Origin: UBA1205 sp045598105
Lineage (GTDB): Bacteria; Bacteroidota; Bacteroidia; Bacteroidales; WCHB1-69
Direction of reading: 5' to 3'
DNA length: 42,061 nt
Assembly: GCA_045598105.1 (NCBI GenBank)
Contig: JAZLLK010000006.1
Span: forward strand, 1 to 42,061
The translations under genes were made by a program, and so were the position numbers. Positions 9,483 to 18,114 of the stretch are shown here, in pieces. The notes beneath the pieces were generated by a model. That model did no database searches. It was given only the letters and a program-made list of their open reading frames with translations, and was not told where the DNA came from. Every line of letters starts with the position of its first letter. Positions within the stretch are counted from its first letter, which is position 1.

Positions 9483-11816
9483 TTATTTTTTATTATTATT
9501 CCATTTATACATTTCACTTTCAAGGGTTGTATATCCTATTATAGACTTATTATCAGCCTTATCCATATAAGCTTCATGGTATGCATTATTGAGCTTTGAC
9601 AGCTTTTGAGCAAATATACTCAACGATTCTTCATACCTTTGATCACCTCTGTCTATATTTTGCATATACTGTTCATAAGCTTCTTCTAATTCCATCATTT
9701 GTAGTGGATTAATCCAGCACACCTTCACAGCTATATGGGCAGGGAATTCTTCCCTGATATTATGCTCCACAATACTGCGAAAACGATGGTCTTGTACGAT
9801 ATTAAGCCAACCCGGCATCACCACTGTTATTTTCATTGAATAGGGATCTGCCACATAAGTCTTTCTATCTTCATCAGTATATTGATATAGAAAATTATTC
9901 TTATTCACTTCGTTTTGAGGGACTAGTAAGCTATGCTCATACACATGCAAACCAAAAGCCTCCGACATTGCTGCGCCGCGATTATCCTCAAATATTGGAA
10001 CATCATTTTCTTTACAAATAACCTGTGGATGCAATACTTTATTTGGAGTGTAATTTAATATGCCAAGTTTAATGGATAATTTACGTTCTACTGCGTAATA
10101 ATTTCCATCATTTAAGCCTTCTGTTCCAGAACTCTCATTTAAATAACAAGGATTTTTATAATCAATAGCCCCGGCGCGTCGATATCCCAATACAGGATAA
10201 TGTTCCAACATAGCAGATTTGCTACATATCAATTCATATTCTTGTTCTTCAATAGTATGTTCATCTATTTCTGCTGATTTCGAAATATATTGCATGATGG
10301 AAAAATTCACAAAATCCTCATTAAAACGAGCTAAGAGGCTATCTAAAGCTTTATTTTTACGTTTTAACTCTTTTTTCGCATCAAATACACTATTTTGGAA
10401 ATAGTCTACATAATCATCCTGGACTACTTTATCAACGTCGTCTATATCCTCATCGGATAATATGTGATGAAGATAAGATTGCTGTTTTTCCTTCCATTCT
10501 TCTATATTTTTTGTTTTTTCCCATGATAACATATACTTAGCGCTATCCATGCGTAATAGGAAATCGGCTAACAATTGGTCAAAAAACATCAAATAAGCTT
10601 TCATTTGCAAACGCTGTGCCTTACGAAGATTGGGCTCTTCATCGGAAATATTTTCTTTACCCACCAAATACATATTAGGGAATTCATGCTGAATAGTATA
10701 ATACGCATTCAAATTTCGATTAGTACCGGTATCTATTCCCAAATGACCATTGAAATAAGTTTCCGCATTATAGGATATAGATTTCTGAGTATGTGTGTAT
10801 GGAGCTGTAAAACGGAAACTTTCCAATAAGAATTCTATATTATGCGACTTATTATCACTAGGGGAAGCCAAACGGAATACATAATGTCCGCATGCAGAAT
10901 CTTTCAGACTTATTTTATAAGTTTCCACATCCACAACTGACGTATTATTCACTACAAATTTGAAATGCCGTACCCCTTTTACACCAGGAACACGCATAAT
11001 AATATTTATTATATCTGATGCATACAATTCCCTATTGTCATCCATATCTTCCACTTCATTCACATCCACATATCCCCATTTAGGATATGGACCCGTAAAA
11101 ACATCCGATATTGACGTGCCCTTTTTGAGCATTTCTTCTAAGGTATAACGATGTAAGTCTGGAGATACATATTGAGTCAGATCAGATATAATCTGCTGCA
11201 ATATAGCACTATAATCATATCCGGCTTCTACTTCTACATCTGCTTCTATAGCTACCGGTAAATGTTCTACTGCTTCAGGATAATTAAAATCTTCACAAAG
11301 GTTTCTGTGCTTGTCTAGTAGAGTCTTTACTTCTTTCAATATTGCATTCCTCACGTCCTCGCTATCAGCATCCACATCCACATACACATTATAATATCCT
11401 TTCAGCGATATTTGACGTTCACTACTCACATTTTCGGGAATAGTTAATGTTTTATTCACGGGTTTTAACCATACGTTCTTTATTCCCGGGATATTTTCCA
11501 ATATCAGTTTGCGATAATCATTTATAGTAAGAGGTGCAGAAGAAAGAACCTGATAAGGCTCATAAAATACATTTCGATATCGTGGTACTTTGTATCCCGG
11601 TTCCGTAAGCAAATCTCGAATATCAAAAGTCATACGATATCCTATATCCATAATGGAGAAACAGAGTATCTCCATTATGGTAATACCAGGATCGGCCGCA
11701 TTATAATCGGACCATATATTACCACTCAATTCACTGATACGTTTGATACCCAAACTTCTCAGTGCTACGGCATCCAATATAGGACGCCCTTCGTTGTTTT
11801 CCAATTTACTATCCAT
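9483..11816 (-). CDS. eCIS baseplate protein (Afp12-like)
   Basis: A 777-residue protein whose start carries the Afp12/baseplate-wedge signature: DAVALRSLGIKRISELSG, then WSDYNAADPGITIMEILCF, close to the WTDYNxHDPGVTxLE motif of this family. The rest contains repeated domains of gpJ/gp6 baseplate character. In characterised eCIS, Afp11 and Afp12 heterodimers form the six wedges around the spike. The ATG at 11816 overlaps the end of the Afp11-like gene by 8 bases, typical of translational coupling between partners needed in equal amounts. Confidence 0.85.
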   Translation of the reverse strand: MDSKLENNEGRPILDAVALRSLGIKRISELSGNIWSDYNAADPGITIMEILCFSIMDIGYRMTFDIRDLLTEPGYKVPRYRNVFYEPYQVLSSAPLTINDYRKLILENIPGIKNVWLKPVNKTLTIPENVSSERQISLKGYYNVYVDVDADSEDVRNAILKEVKTLLDKHRNLCEDFNYPEAVEHLPVAIEADVEVEAGYDYSAILQQIISDLTQYVSPDLHRYTLEEMLKKGTSISDVFTGPYPKWGYVDVNEVEDMDDNRELYASDIINIIMRVPGVKGVRHFKFVVNNTSVVDVETYKISLKDSACGHYVFRLASPSDNKSHNIEFLLESFRFTAPYTHTQKSISYNAETYFNGHLGIDTGTNRNLNAYYTIQHEFPNMYLVGKENISDEEPNLRKAQRLQMKAYLMFFDQLLADFLLRMDSAKYMLSWEKTKNIEEWKEKQQSYLHHILSDEDIDDVDKVVQDDYVDYFQNSVFDAKKELKRKNKALDSLLARFNEDFVNFSIMQYISKSAEIDEHTIEEQEYELICSKSAMLEHYPVLGYRRAGAIDYKNPCYLNESSGTEGLNDGNYYAVERKLSIKLGILNYTPNKVLHPQVICKENDVPIFEDNRGAAMSEAFGLHVYEHSLLVPQNEVNKNNFLYQYTDEDRKTYVADPYSMKITVVMPGWLNIVQDHRFRSIVEHNIREEFPAHIAVKVCWINPLQMMELEEAYEQYMQNIDRGDQRYEESLSIFAQKLSKLNNAYHEAYMDKADNKSIIGYTTLESEMYKWNNNKK

Positions 11817-14775
11817 TATATACTATTCTAATATCGTGATTGGTAACCGAAGTAAATATTTCAAAAGGTTCTTTTCCTATGGCATTTTCGTCGTCAGAAA
11901 GAGACTTATCTGCTATAGAATACGATTTTCCATCCTTGGTAACATACGCACTTATTACATAGTCAATGTATTCCAAATTTTCAAGAAAATAATAAATATC
12001 TGCAACATTTCTGGAACGATACATCCAACCTTTTAATTCTGTTTCTTTATCTTCAGTTGTCCATGGAGACATATAATTTACCAAATCTGCATTTAATTTA
12101 TCGTGATAAAAACTGGTATCATTATATCCTTTTTTCAATTGGACTTCACAATGTACCATTACCGGCTTATAGGCAAAATTCATTACCGATACATTTACAT
12201 GAGGTGATGCCAACGTTTTTATATAATCCTTTATTTGAGTCAACAATTGCTCTGGGACCATTGGCTCCAAAAAATTTTCTTGTGGTAACATTTCTGTATC
12301 AGGACTCACCAATAAAGTAATGCTTCCAGGAACTATACTCATTTTTTTTTCTTTAATTTCACTATGCGACATACACAAAGCAAACGATATTTGAGGAAAG
12401 GCTTCCAACACCAAATGCTCATAATCCCAGGCAGATGATGCTCTATTTTTATGTCTAAGTCTTTCACTTATACGCGCATAGAAATCATCATTATTTTCTT
12501 CTTCTTTACCATTGAATGAAGGATAAGGTTGCTCTATTGATTTAATATCACGATTTCTCTCTTCCATTTTCAGTATTGTAAAAGCAGGCAAACCAAACTT
12601 AAGATGAGTAAGTTCATTATCCTGATTTTGGAAAGTTGCCACAACACAATGTGCTCGTACTTTTCGTATTTCAGGAAAACTATTTTCTTGCCCAACCATA
12701 GACAATCGCAACCAAAATACGCCTTCTCCAGTATAATATATTTCTTCCGGAATAATAAATGTTATTATTCCGGACTGACGGAACAAATTGGTTGTATCCC
12801 TAACTATCAGTTTTTCATCTAACTTTGTCCAATTTATGCCATTATAGTAACCCCAAATAAAATGTTGATTTTCCTGATATGGGGTATTTTCGCACATATC
12901 AAAATACACATTTACTTCATCTTGAGGGGATATATTTGACAAAGCTATATATGTGGATTTACTATACTTCATACTTGCGAGACCATTCAATGTATCATCA
13001 GGTAATACAGGAAACAATGTTTCTTCGGCATGTACTTCTTTATTTACAAATGGATGTAAAGAAAAAATCTGATAATCGCCAGCGGAATCTTCCAACTTAT
13101 AATCAACTGAAATACTTTGTATTTCAGGTGTATACGGCTTTTCCGGAATAGCAAGAGGTGACTCTTTCACGGCATTCTCGCCTTCTTGAGGCATATTATT
13201 TTTCACATTTTCCATTAGCACCTTACTCAATAAGGTGTTATACACGGAATGCCCAAAATCCACATTCAATTCAACTCCAATAAAACCAAACTTGGTTTGA
13301 GCTGTAAAATCAGTAATAGTTTCCCTTATACTATCAGCCTCTTCGCTAAAGTTCAATCCATTTTTCCATTCTCCGTGAGTTAAACACCTTGAAATTTTCA
13401 ATATGCTTTCTTTATCAAAATTGGAGAAATCAAAATCAGAAGCTTTATACAAACCGACATTACCGAATTGTTCACAAGCTGCCTTATATGGAGCATAATA
13501 TTTACATATGTAATTTTTTGCTTCATCGACTTCTGCAGGCAACCCTTTCCATTCCACATTAAGTTGGAAAGAATTACCATTAAAATATTTATTAAATATT
13601 TTATTATTGCCAATATAGAAGCAACTATTCATTATAGGATTAGGTCCTAAAGGCATAAATGCCATATTTCCATTAAGTTTACCATAATCATTATATATAA
13701 GCAAATCTTTTGATTCTTCCACATTCACCTCAATTTTTGCTATCAAATGGGCAGTAAAAGAAGCCAAAAAACTTTCTACATTAACATATCCTTCAGGAAT
13801 CTCTAGTTTAGGGAACACCAAACGCAATACAGGATCTTTTGCATCAATTTGCAAACCATGTTTAGATTCATCATACTTTACCACAGATGGCATTGCTTTA
13901 CTTATAATTAAAGTCAAACCATCTTCTTCATCGTTATCCCATATATTATCTTTCGGAATTTCTTCCCAGCCATTATCACTCGTATAACTAATGATCGCAT
14001 GGGCTCCTACACTTGTTGCAATATATTTATAATTATCATTCAAATGAAGTGTTATTGTACGTTTCCCATCTGCAAGGTAAAACATAGGAGATGACACAAC
14101 AACACCTATTTCTGCAGGCATTTCCGATAGACCAGACAACAAATCGTCCTGTTTTTTCAGCATAACGATACCACTAGTGACATCTATATCTGTAGTCAAT
14201 ATTTTTACCTGCCTAATTTCGGCTTTATTTACCACTACATCATAATCGGACACATACAAACGTTTTTTACCATTGTTATCATTACCGCCATCGAATATTG
14301 TTCCTTTAGGAATACGTGCTATAGATGCCTTTTTATCCATTTCAAAGAATACAGCAACCTTATCTGCCACGGCTTTTTTTCTTTCAAACTTCAAAATATT
14401 ATTATAATAATATTCCAAATGTCGTTGTGAAAGACGATTAAGTTCATCTTGGGCTATATGAAAAACCTGCACAAAAGCTAAAAGCAATGCCAAATGAGGA
14501 GGTGTCTGCCTATTTTTTTCCCATTCCTCAATTTGCTGAAAGTTTACTTTTTTATGAACATAATCATATATATCTTCAAAAAAAAGTTTCCAATCTCCAT
14601 TTTCAACGTCTACCTGATTTTGTTCGTTGTAATATTTGATATACAATGCCAATTGGGCTGTTTGTTCAATAATATCACTATCGAAGCGTTCATCCAATTT
14701 GAAATAATCAGGATGCAATGCTTTGGGGAATCGCTCATTCCTATATGTTCCTTTATGGTCATTCAAATGGTTCAT
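11809..14775 (-). CDS. eCIS baseplate J/gp6-like protein (Afp11-like)
   Basis: A 988-residue baseplate-wedge protein. The N-terminus shows the family features FPKALHPDYFKLDER and DWKLFFEDIYDYV, followed by LAFVQVFHIAQDELN and a HLEYYYNNILKF helix; the C-terminal part (from about 770) has the baseplate-J-type region with ISERLRHKNRASSAWDYEHLVLEAFP. Afp11/Pvc11 proteins of similar size form the wedge together with Afp12. It lies 16 bases after gp25 and overlaps the next gene by 8 bases. Length is typical for the family; no frame disruption is seen. Confidence 0.85.
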   Translation of the reverse strand: MNHLNDHKGTYRNERFPKALHPDYFKLDERFDSDIIEQTAQLALYIKYYNEQNQVDVENGDWKLFFEDIYDYVHKKVNFQQIEEWEKNRQTPPHLALLLAFVQVFHIAQDELNRLSQRHLEYYYNNILKFERKKAVADKVAVFFEMDKKASIARIPKGTIFDGGNDNNGKKRLYVSDYDVVVNKAEIRQVKILTTDIDVTSGIVMLKKQDDLLSGLSEMPAEIGVVVSSPMFYLADGKRTITLHLNDNYKYIATSVGAHAIISYTSDNGWEEIPKDNIWDNDEEDGLTLIISKAMPSVVKYDESKHGLQIDAKDPVLRLVFPKLEIPEGYVNVESFLASFTAHLIAKIEVNVEESKDLLIYNDYGKLNGNMAFMPLGPNPIMNSCFYIGNNKIFNKYFNGNSFQLNVEWKGLPAEVDEAKNYICKYYAPYKAACEQFGNVGLYKASDFDFSNFDKESILKISRCLTHGEWKNGLNFSEEADSIRETITDFTAQTKFGFIGVELNVDFGHSVYNTLLSKVLMENVKNNMPQEGENAVKESPLAIPEKPYTPEIQSISVDYKLEDSAGDYQIFSLHPFVNKEVHAEETLFPVLPDDTLNGLASMKYSKSTYIALSNISPQDEVNVYFDMCENTPYQENQHFIWGYYNGINWTKLDEKLIVRDTTNLFRQSGIITFIIPEEIYYTGEGVFWLRLSMVGQENSFPEIRKVRAHCVVATFQNQDNELTHLKFGLPAFTILKMEERNRDIKSIEQPYPSFNGKEEENNDDFYARISERLRHKNRASSAWDYEHLVLEAFPQISFALCMSHSEIKEKKMSIVPGSITLLVSPDTEMLPQENFLEPMVPEQLLTQIKDYIKTLASPHVNVSVMNFAYKPVMVHCEVQLKKGYNDTSFYHDKLNADLVNYMSPWTTEDKETELKGWMYRSRNVADIYYFLENLEYIDYVISAYVTKDGKSYSIADKSLSDDENAIGKEPFEIFTSVTNHDIRIVYNG

Positions 14776-14791
14776 CTGCTATGCTTTCTAT

Positions 14792-15208
14792 TTATAATTC
14801 TATGCCGCTCTCATAATAAAATGGGAACACCATATTATATTTTGTATTAAATGCCTTAATGGTGTAGGCTATAGATATTTCTATACAATCATCGGCTGTA
14901 TTATTTTGTATATCCACATTATCCACATCCACTCGGGATTCGTTTTCCGAAATGGCATTTTTAATCATTCTTTTCAACTGTGTTATTTGCATGGAATCTA
15001 CATTACGCATAAATGCATAATCATTAATATTAGTTCCCATACTAGGATGGAATCTTCTTTCTCCTAATCGGGTAAGCACCAATATTTTCACGCTCTTTGA
15101 TACATTTTCTTCCAATTCTGTCATGTTGACACCTTTGGACGCTACTGAAAATGTGGGAGGAAAACTCCATCCTCTTCCTAAAAATTCATACACTTCATCT
15201 TTATCCAT
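14792..15208 (-). CDS. GPW/gp25-family baseplate protein (Afp9-like)
   Basis: A 138-residue protein of gp25/W family. It has the opening GRGWSFPPTFS, a helix with TELEENVSKSVKILVLTRLGERRFHPSMGTN in two parts (the gp25-type L-T-x-x-GER-x-x-P-x-x-G core) and an alternating strand pattern to the end. gp25 proteins join the sheath to the baseplate wedge and trigger sheath assembly. It follows the PAAR gene by 4 bases, so PAAR comes before gp25 here, whereas the Afp order is gp25 (9) then PAAR (10). Confidence 0.92.
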   Translation of the reverse strand: MDKDEVYEFLGRGWSFPPTFSVASKGVNMTELEENVSKSVKILVLTRLGERRFHPSMGTNINDYAFMRNVDSMQITQLKRMIKNAISENESRVDVDNVDIQNNTADDCIEISIAYTIKAFNTKYNMVFPFYYESGIEL

Positions 15209-15212
15209 TGAC

Positions 15213-15500
15213 TTATCCTCCTATAATTACAGTGGGACATCCCACGGCTGCATTGGCACCACACAAGCAAACATCTGTAGCTCTTATAGCTGGTTTTCCG
15301 CATATAAGTACAGACGTACTTCCTACTAAAAATGGGGAAGATGGTATGTGTGGTGTAGCAGGAGTGGGGACTATTGCACACGCATGCATATCACCCATTA
15401 CGGCAGCCGGCATGCCTCCTATTAATACAGTAGGAGCACCCGGACCTACAATTACACCACCATGTGTGGTAACATCACCTACTCTTGCTGCTGCTGCCAT
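15213..15500 (-). CDS. PAAR-domain spike tip protein (Afp10-like)
   Basis: A 95-residue PAAR protein: GDVTTHGG near the start, GPGAPTVLIGGMPAAVMGD, MHAC, VLICGKPAIRATD and a final CPTVIIGG give the doubled PAAR repeat. Candidate metal ligands are the His of TTHGG, the His of DMHAC, and His/Cys in the second half (DVCLCG). PAAR proteins cap the VgrG-like trimer with a sharp tip. No C-terminal toxin extension is present, so it is a bare tip. It starts 6 bases after the spike gene. Confidence 0.93.
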   Translation of the reverse strand: MAAAARVGDVTTHGGVIVGPGAPTVLIGGMPAAVMGDMHACAIVPTPATPHIPSSPFLVGSTSVLICGKPAIRATDVCLCGANAAVGCPTVIIGG

Positions 15501-15506
15501 ATATAA

Positions 15507-17249
15507 TTAATTTATTTGTACCAATGATCCCTTTACTACCATTACTCCAGAAGACGACACTTCTGCATTTGCGCTACCTGAAGCCTTGTACTGAGCCGAA
15601 GCCTCAGCTGTATAGTTTACTCCTTTTAGCTTCATATCTTGAGTTGCTTCTATAGAAACATTTCCTGCACTCTTGATGGTTATACCTTGATTATCCATTA
15701 CTATTTGATTACCATTGGTATCATCTATTTCAAATTTGCCATCTTTATCATTCAATATCAATTTATTACTGCCAGGTGTTTCTAATATAACTATTTTATC
15801 TTCCTCATTTATTTCCAGCTTAATACCACTTTTTAAATAAACACCTTTAACGTTGTTATCATCACTAAGGGATTGTGATGCCGGTTGGCTATTACTATAT
15901 AGAGACCCCAATACTATAGGATTATTAGGATTTTGATCTATGAATCCTATTACTACTTCATCATCTATTTCAGGGAACACGAACCGGCCTCTATTGTTTC
16001 CGGCATCAGGTGTAGCATATCGTGCCCATATTTCCGTGTTTTTCCCGTCAAAACAAGGATATGAAACCTTAATACGAAAATCATCGGAAGGGTCACCTTC
16101 CAAAGCCGTTACTTTAGCGATTTGCAAACCACCTGCTGCTGGCAATAATTCCGAAGCCGGTGCTGCATTAACATCATCATACGACCAAAAATAAGACGTT
16201 TCTTCCAACCCAAAACCTATGGTAATATACCACGCCCCGTTTTCATAATCAAATTGAACTTCCGTAACATAAGCATCACCATTAAAACTACTTCCCAACC
16301 CGCTAAATGCAATGGTGTCACCAGGGTGCACATCCAATACCCCATACAATTTGGCTTTGCCTATAATACGGGATAAATTATTACGCATAATAACAGCATT
16401 TACCTTTTCGGTTATTACATCCTTATCGGTAAAATGGCTATTAAAATTCATGATATAAGTATCATTCTCCAATTTATCGGCTAATTGCCCAGTTTGAGGA
16501 CTACCTTGCTGAAAATCTCCAGCAGAATTTTTTTGCTCAACTTCCTGCTTTTCCTGACTATTATAATTCCATGAAAGAGCCTTATAATTTGAAAAAGCAG
16601 TACGACCATCTACCTGAGCATCAAAATCTACCACTGATTCATAACCATTTATTTCATGCTTTGCGCCTTCTACTTTAGGTTTTTTTACCACAATTTTATC
16701 ATTATCGGTAAATACCATAAGTGAATTGGCATCTGCCTTCATATTCACAAAATCCCAATCTGTACAATTATATTGTGTTGCTACTTCGTTTTGGTACGAT
16801 GTAGCCTCCACATCACATGCTATACCATATTTCTTAATAATTTCTTCAATAATTTCGCTATCCTTCATATCTGCAAACACATGATTATAGCGACTTAGCG
16901 TCATTTTATATGCTTTATGCTTGGCTGTGAGTGTAAGCAATGATTTACGATTAGAAATGCTGACCGATTTTTTTACTATAACACCTTTAAATACGCATAA
17001 ATTGCCTTCATCAGCATATATTTCCGCCTCGCTTCCTACAGCTATATCGGTATTGCTATCATCCACATACTCATTATCAAGCATATTACCATAATGCAGC
17101 ACAAGTTCAGCAGTAGCTATTTTACAGAACTGCTTATGCACGCTCACAGATACTATATCGGCAAGATCATCCAATTCCTTGCCATTTACAAGTATCTTAT
17201 ATATCAGCGATATACTTTTTGAGTCATCCATGTTGTCCATACTACTCAT
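15507..17249 (-). CDS. VgrG-like spike/hub protein (Afp8-like)
   Basis: A 580-residue fusion with gp27-like and gp5-like parts. Residues about 10-330 form the late-control-gene-D/gp27 region (KILVNGKELDDLADIVSVSV, then the SRYNHVFADMKDSEIIEEI motif). Residues about 375-455 form the OB-fold with KVSYPCFDGK, WARYATPDAG and GDEVVIGF-type FPEIDDEVVIGFIDQNP. The tail is a beta-helix-like run (LKSGIKLEINEEDKI, NQIVMDNQGITIKSAG). It forms the trimeric spike to which PAAR binds. No effector domain follows the beta-helix. It starts 6 bases after the Afp7-like stop. Confidence 0.92.
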   Translation of the reverse strand: MSSMDNMDDSKSISLIYKILVNGKELDDLADIVSVSVHKQFCKIATAELVLHYGNMLDNEYVDDSNTDIAVGSEAEIYADEGNLCVFKGVIVKKSVSISNRKSLLTLTAKHKAYKMTLSRYNHVFADMKDSEIIEEIIKKYGIACDVEATSYQNEVATQYNCTDWDFVNMKADANSLMVFTDNDKIVVKKPKVEGAKHEINGYESVVDFDAQVDGRTAFSNYKALSWNYNSQEKQEVEQKNSAGDFQQGSPQTGQLADKLENDTYIMNFNSHFTDKDVITEKVNAVIMRNNLSRIIGKAKLYGVLDVHPGDTIAFSGLGSSFNGDAYVTEVQFDYENGAWYITIGFGLEETSYFWSYDDVNAAPASELLPAAGGLQIAKVTALEGDPSDDFRIKVSYPCFDGKNTEIWARYATPDAGNNRGRFVFPEIDDEVVIGFIDQNPNNPIVLGSLYSNSQPASQSLSDDNNVKGVYLKSGIKLEINEEDKIVILETPGSNKLILNDKDGKFEIDDTNGNQIVMDNQGITIKSAGNVSIEATQDMKLKGVNYTAEASAQYKASGSANAEVSSSGVMVVKGSLVQIN

Positions 17250-17255
17250 ACTTCA

Positions 17256-17933
17256 TTATTTTTTTATTTCTTGTCCACTGCTAGTAGAAAAATTAGCATC
17301 GGCAGAGATATATAGCGAATTTTGGTTGTTACTCCTCGCATCTTCACATGATATAGGTGCACACACACACTCACATGTGTTAGTGGGTTTGGGTGTAGTC
17401 TTTGTGGGTGTGGAAGTCTTCTTAGGTGTAGAGTCATCGGTAATGGTAGAGAATGAACAAGTAATTTTTGCTCTTAATGTTGTTCCTTTTCTAGAGAACA
17501 AATTATGTTCTACCGTAATATTATTAGTTCTTACAATCCAGCACTGCTCACCATACATAATGGCTAATGCCTGCACAGGAGAACCATCAGATGCTTTGTA
17601 CACAACTTCCAAAAAAGCGTTAATCATGTCATCTACACTTTGATTAACATGTTTGGGATCATCATCAGGCACCACATTTGTTTTATCCAAATAAAATGTA
17701 AAAGAAATGGTCTCTGGTTCACAATTCCGAACATCACCCTTACTTTTAGATTTTGCCGATTTATTTTCAGTAGCAGACATTGTCATTTGTCGGGAAATAG
17801 ATTCTGGATTAATCATAACGGTAAAATCCATACTTCCGTTTTCCGGCTTGGTTTTATCTTTACTATTCGCATTCCTGCAGAATCTAAGACGTGCAATTTC
17901 TCCGCTTTTCCCCATTTCCGCCACGTTGCTCAT
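17256..17933 (-). CDS. Afp7-like hub/tube-adaptor protein without visible LysM
   Basis: A 225-residue protein with a CIS tube-type N-terminal domain: MDFTVMINPESISRQM near residue 35, ISFTFYLDKT near 75, VVYKASDGSPVQALAIMYG near 115 and a beta strand with NNITVEHNLFSRKGTTLRAKI near 140. Afp7/Pvc7 proteins connect the spike to the tube initiator and usually end with a LysM domain. Here the end (about 165-225) is a Thr/Pro/Lys-rich linker followed by a Cys-containing stretch (TCECVCAPISC) and no recognisable LysM. It directly precedes the spike gene (6-base gap) and follows the DUF5908-like gene (5-base gap), the canonical Afp6-7-8 order. Confidence 0.78.
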   Translation of the reverse strand: MSNVAEMGKSGEIARLRFCRNANSKDKTKPENGSMDFTVMINPESISRQMTMSATENKSAKSKSKGDVRNCEPETISFTFYLDKTNVVPDDDPKHVNQSVDDMINAFLEVVYKASDGSPVQALAIMYGEQCWIVRTNNITVEHNLFSRKGTTLRAKITCSFSTITDDSTPKKTSTPTKTTPKPTNTCECVCAPISCEDARSNNQNSLYISADANFSTSSGQEIKK

Positions 17934-17938
17934 ATATG

Positions 17939-18097
17939 TTATCTTTCTCTATTAATTTTATTTACACTTACTATTTCCATAGGCTTTTTTACAGATATAT
18001 GCTCATCTGCATTCGATATTTTAGACGAACCATTAGATACCACATCTTTTTTTTCTATTTTAGTTCGAATTATCAACTCATTTATCTTAACTGCCAT
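17939..18097 (-). CDS. DUF5908-like small eCIS protein (Afp6 position)
   Basis: A 52-residue ORF starting MAVKINELIIRTKIEKK and ending VSVNKINRER. The opening (M-x-[VI]-x-I-x-E-L-x-I-[RK]) is the signature of the small DUF5908 proteins found in many eCIS clusters at the Afp6 position. It lies exactly between the tube-domain/helical fusion (17-base gap) and the Afp7-like gene (5-base gap), in frame with a clean ATG and TAA. Function in the family is not established; co-occurrence with the tube-hub genes suggests an assembly or structural adaptor role. Confidence 0.72.
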   Translation of the reverse strand: MAVKINELIIRTKIEKKDVVSNGSSKISNADEHISVKKPMEIVSVNKINRER

Positions 18098-18114
18098 ATG
18101 TATCCGTTTTATTA

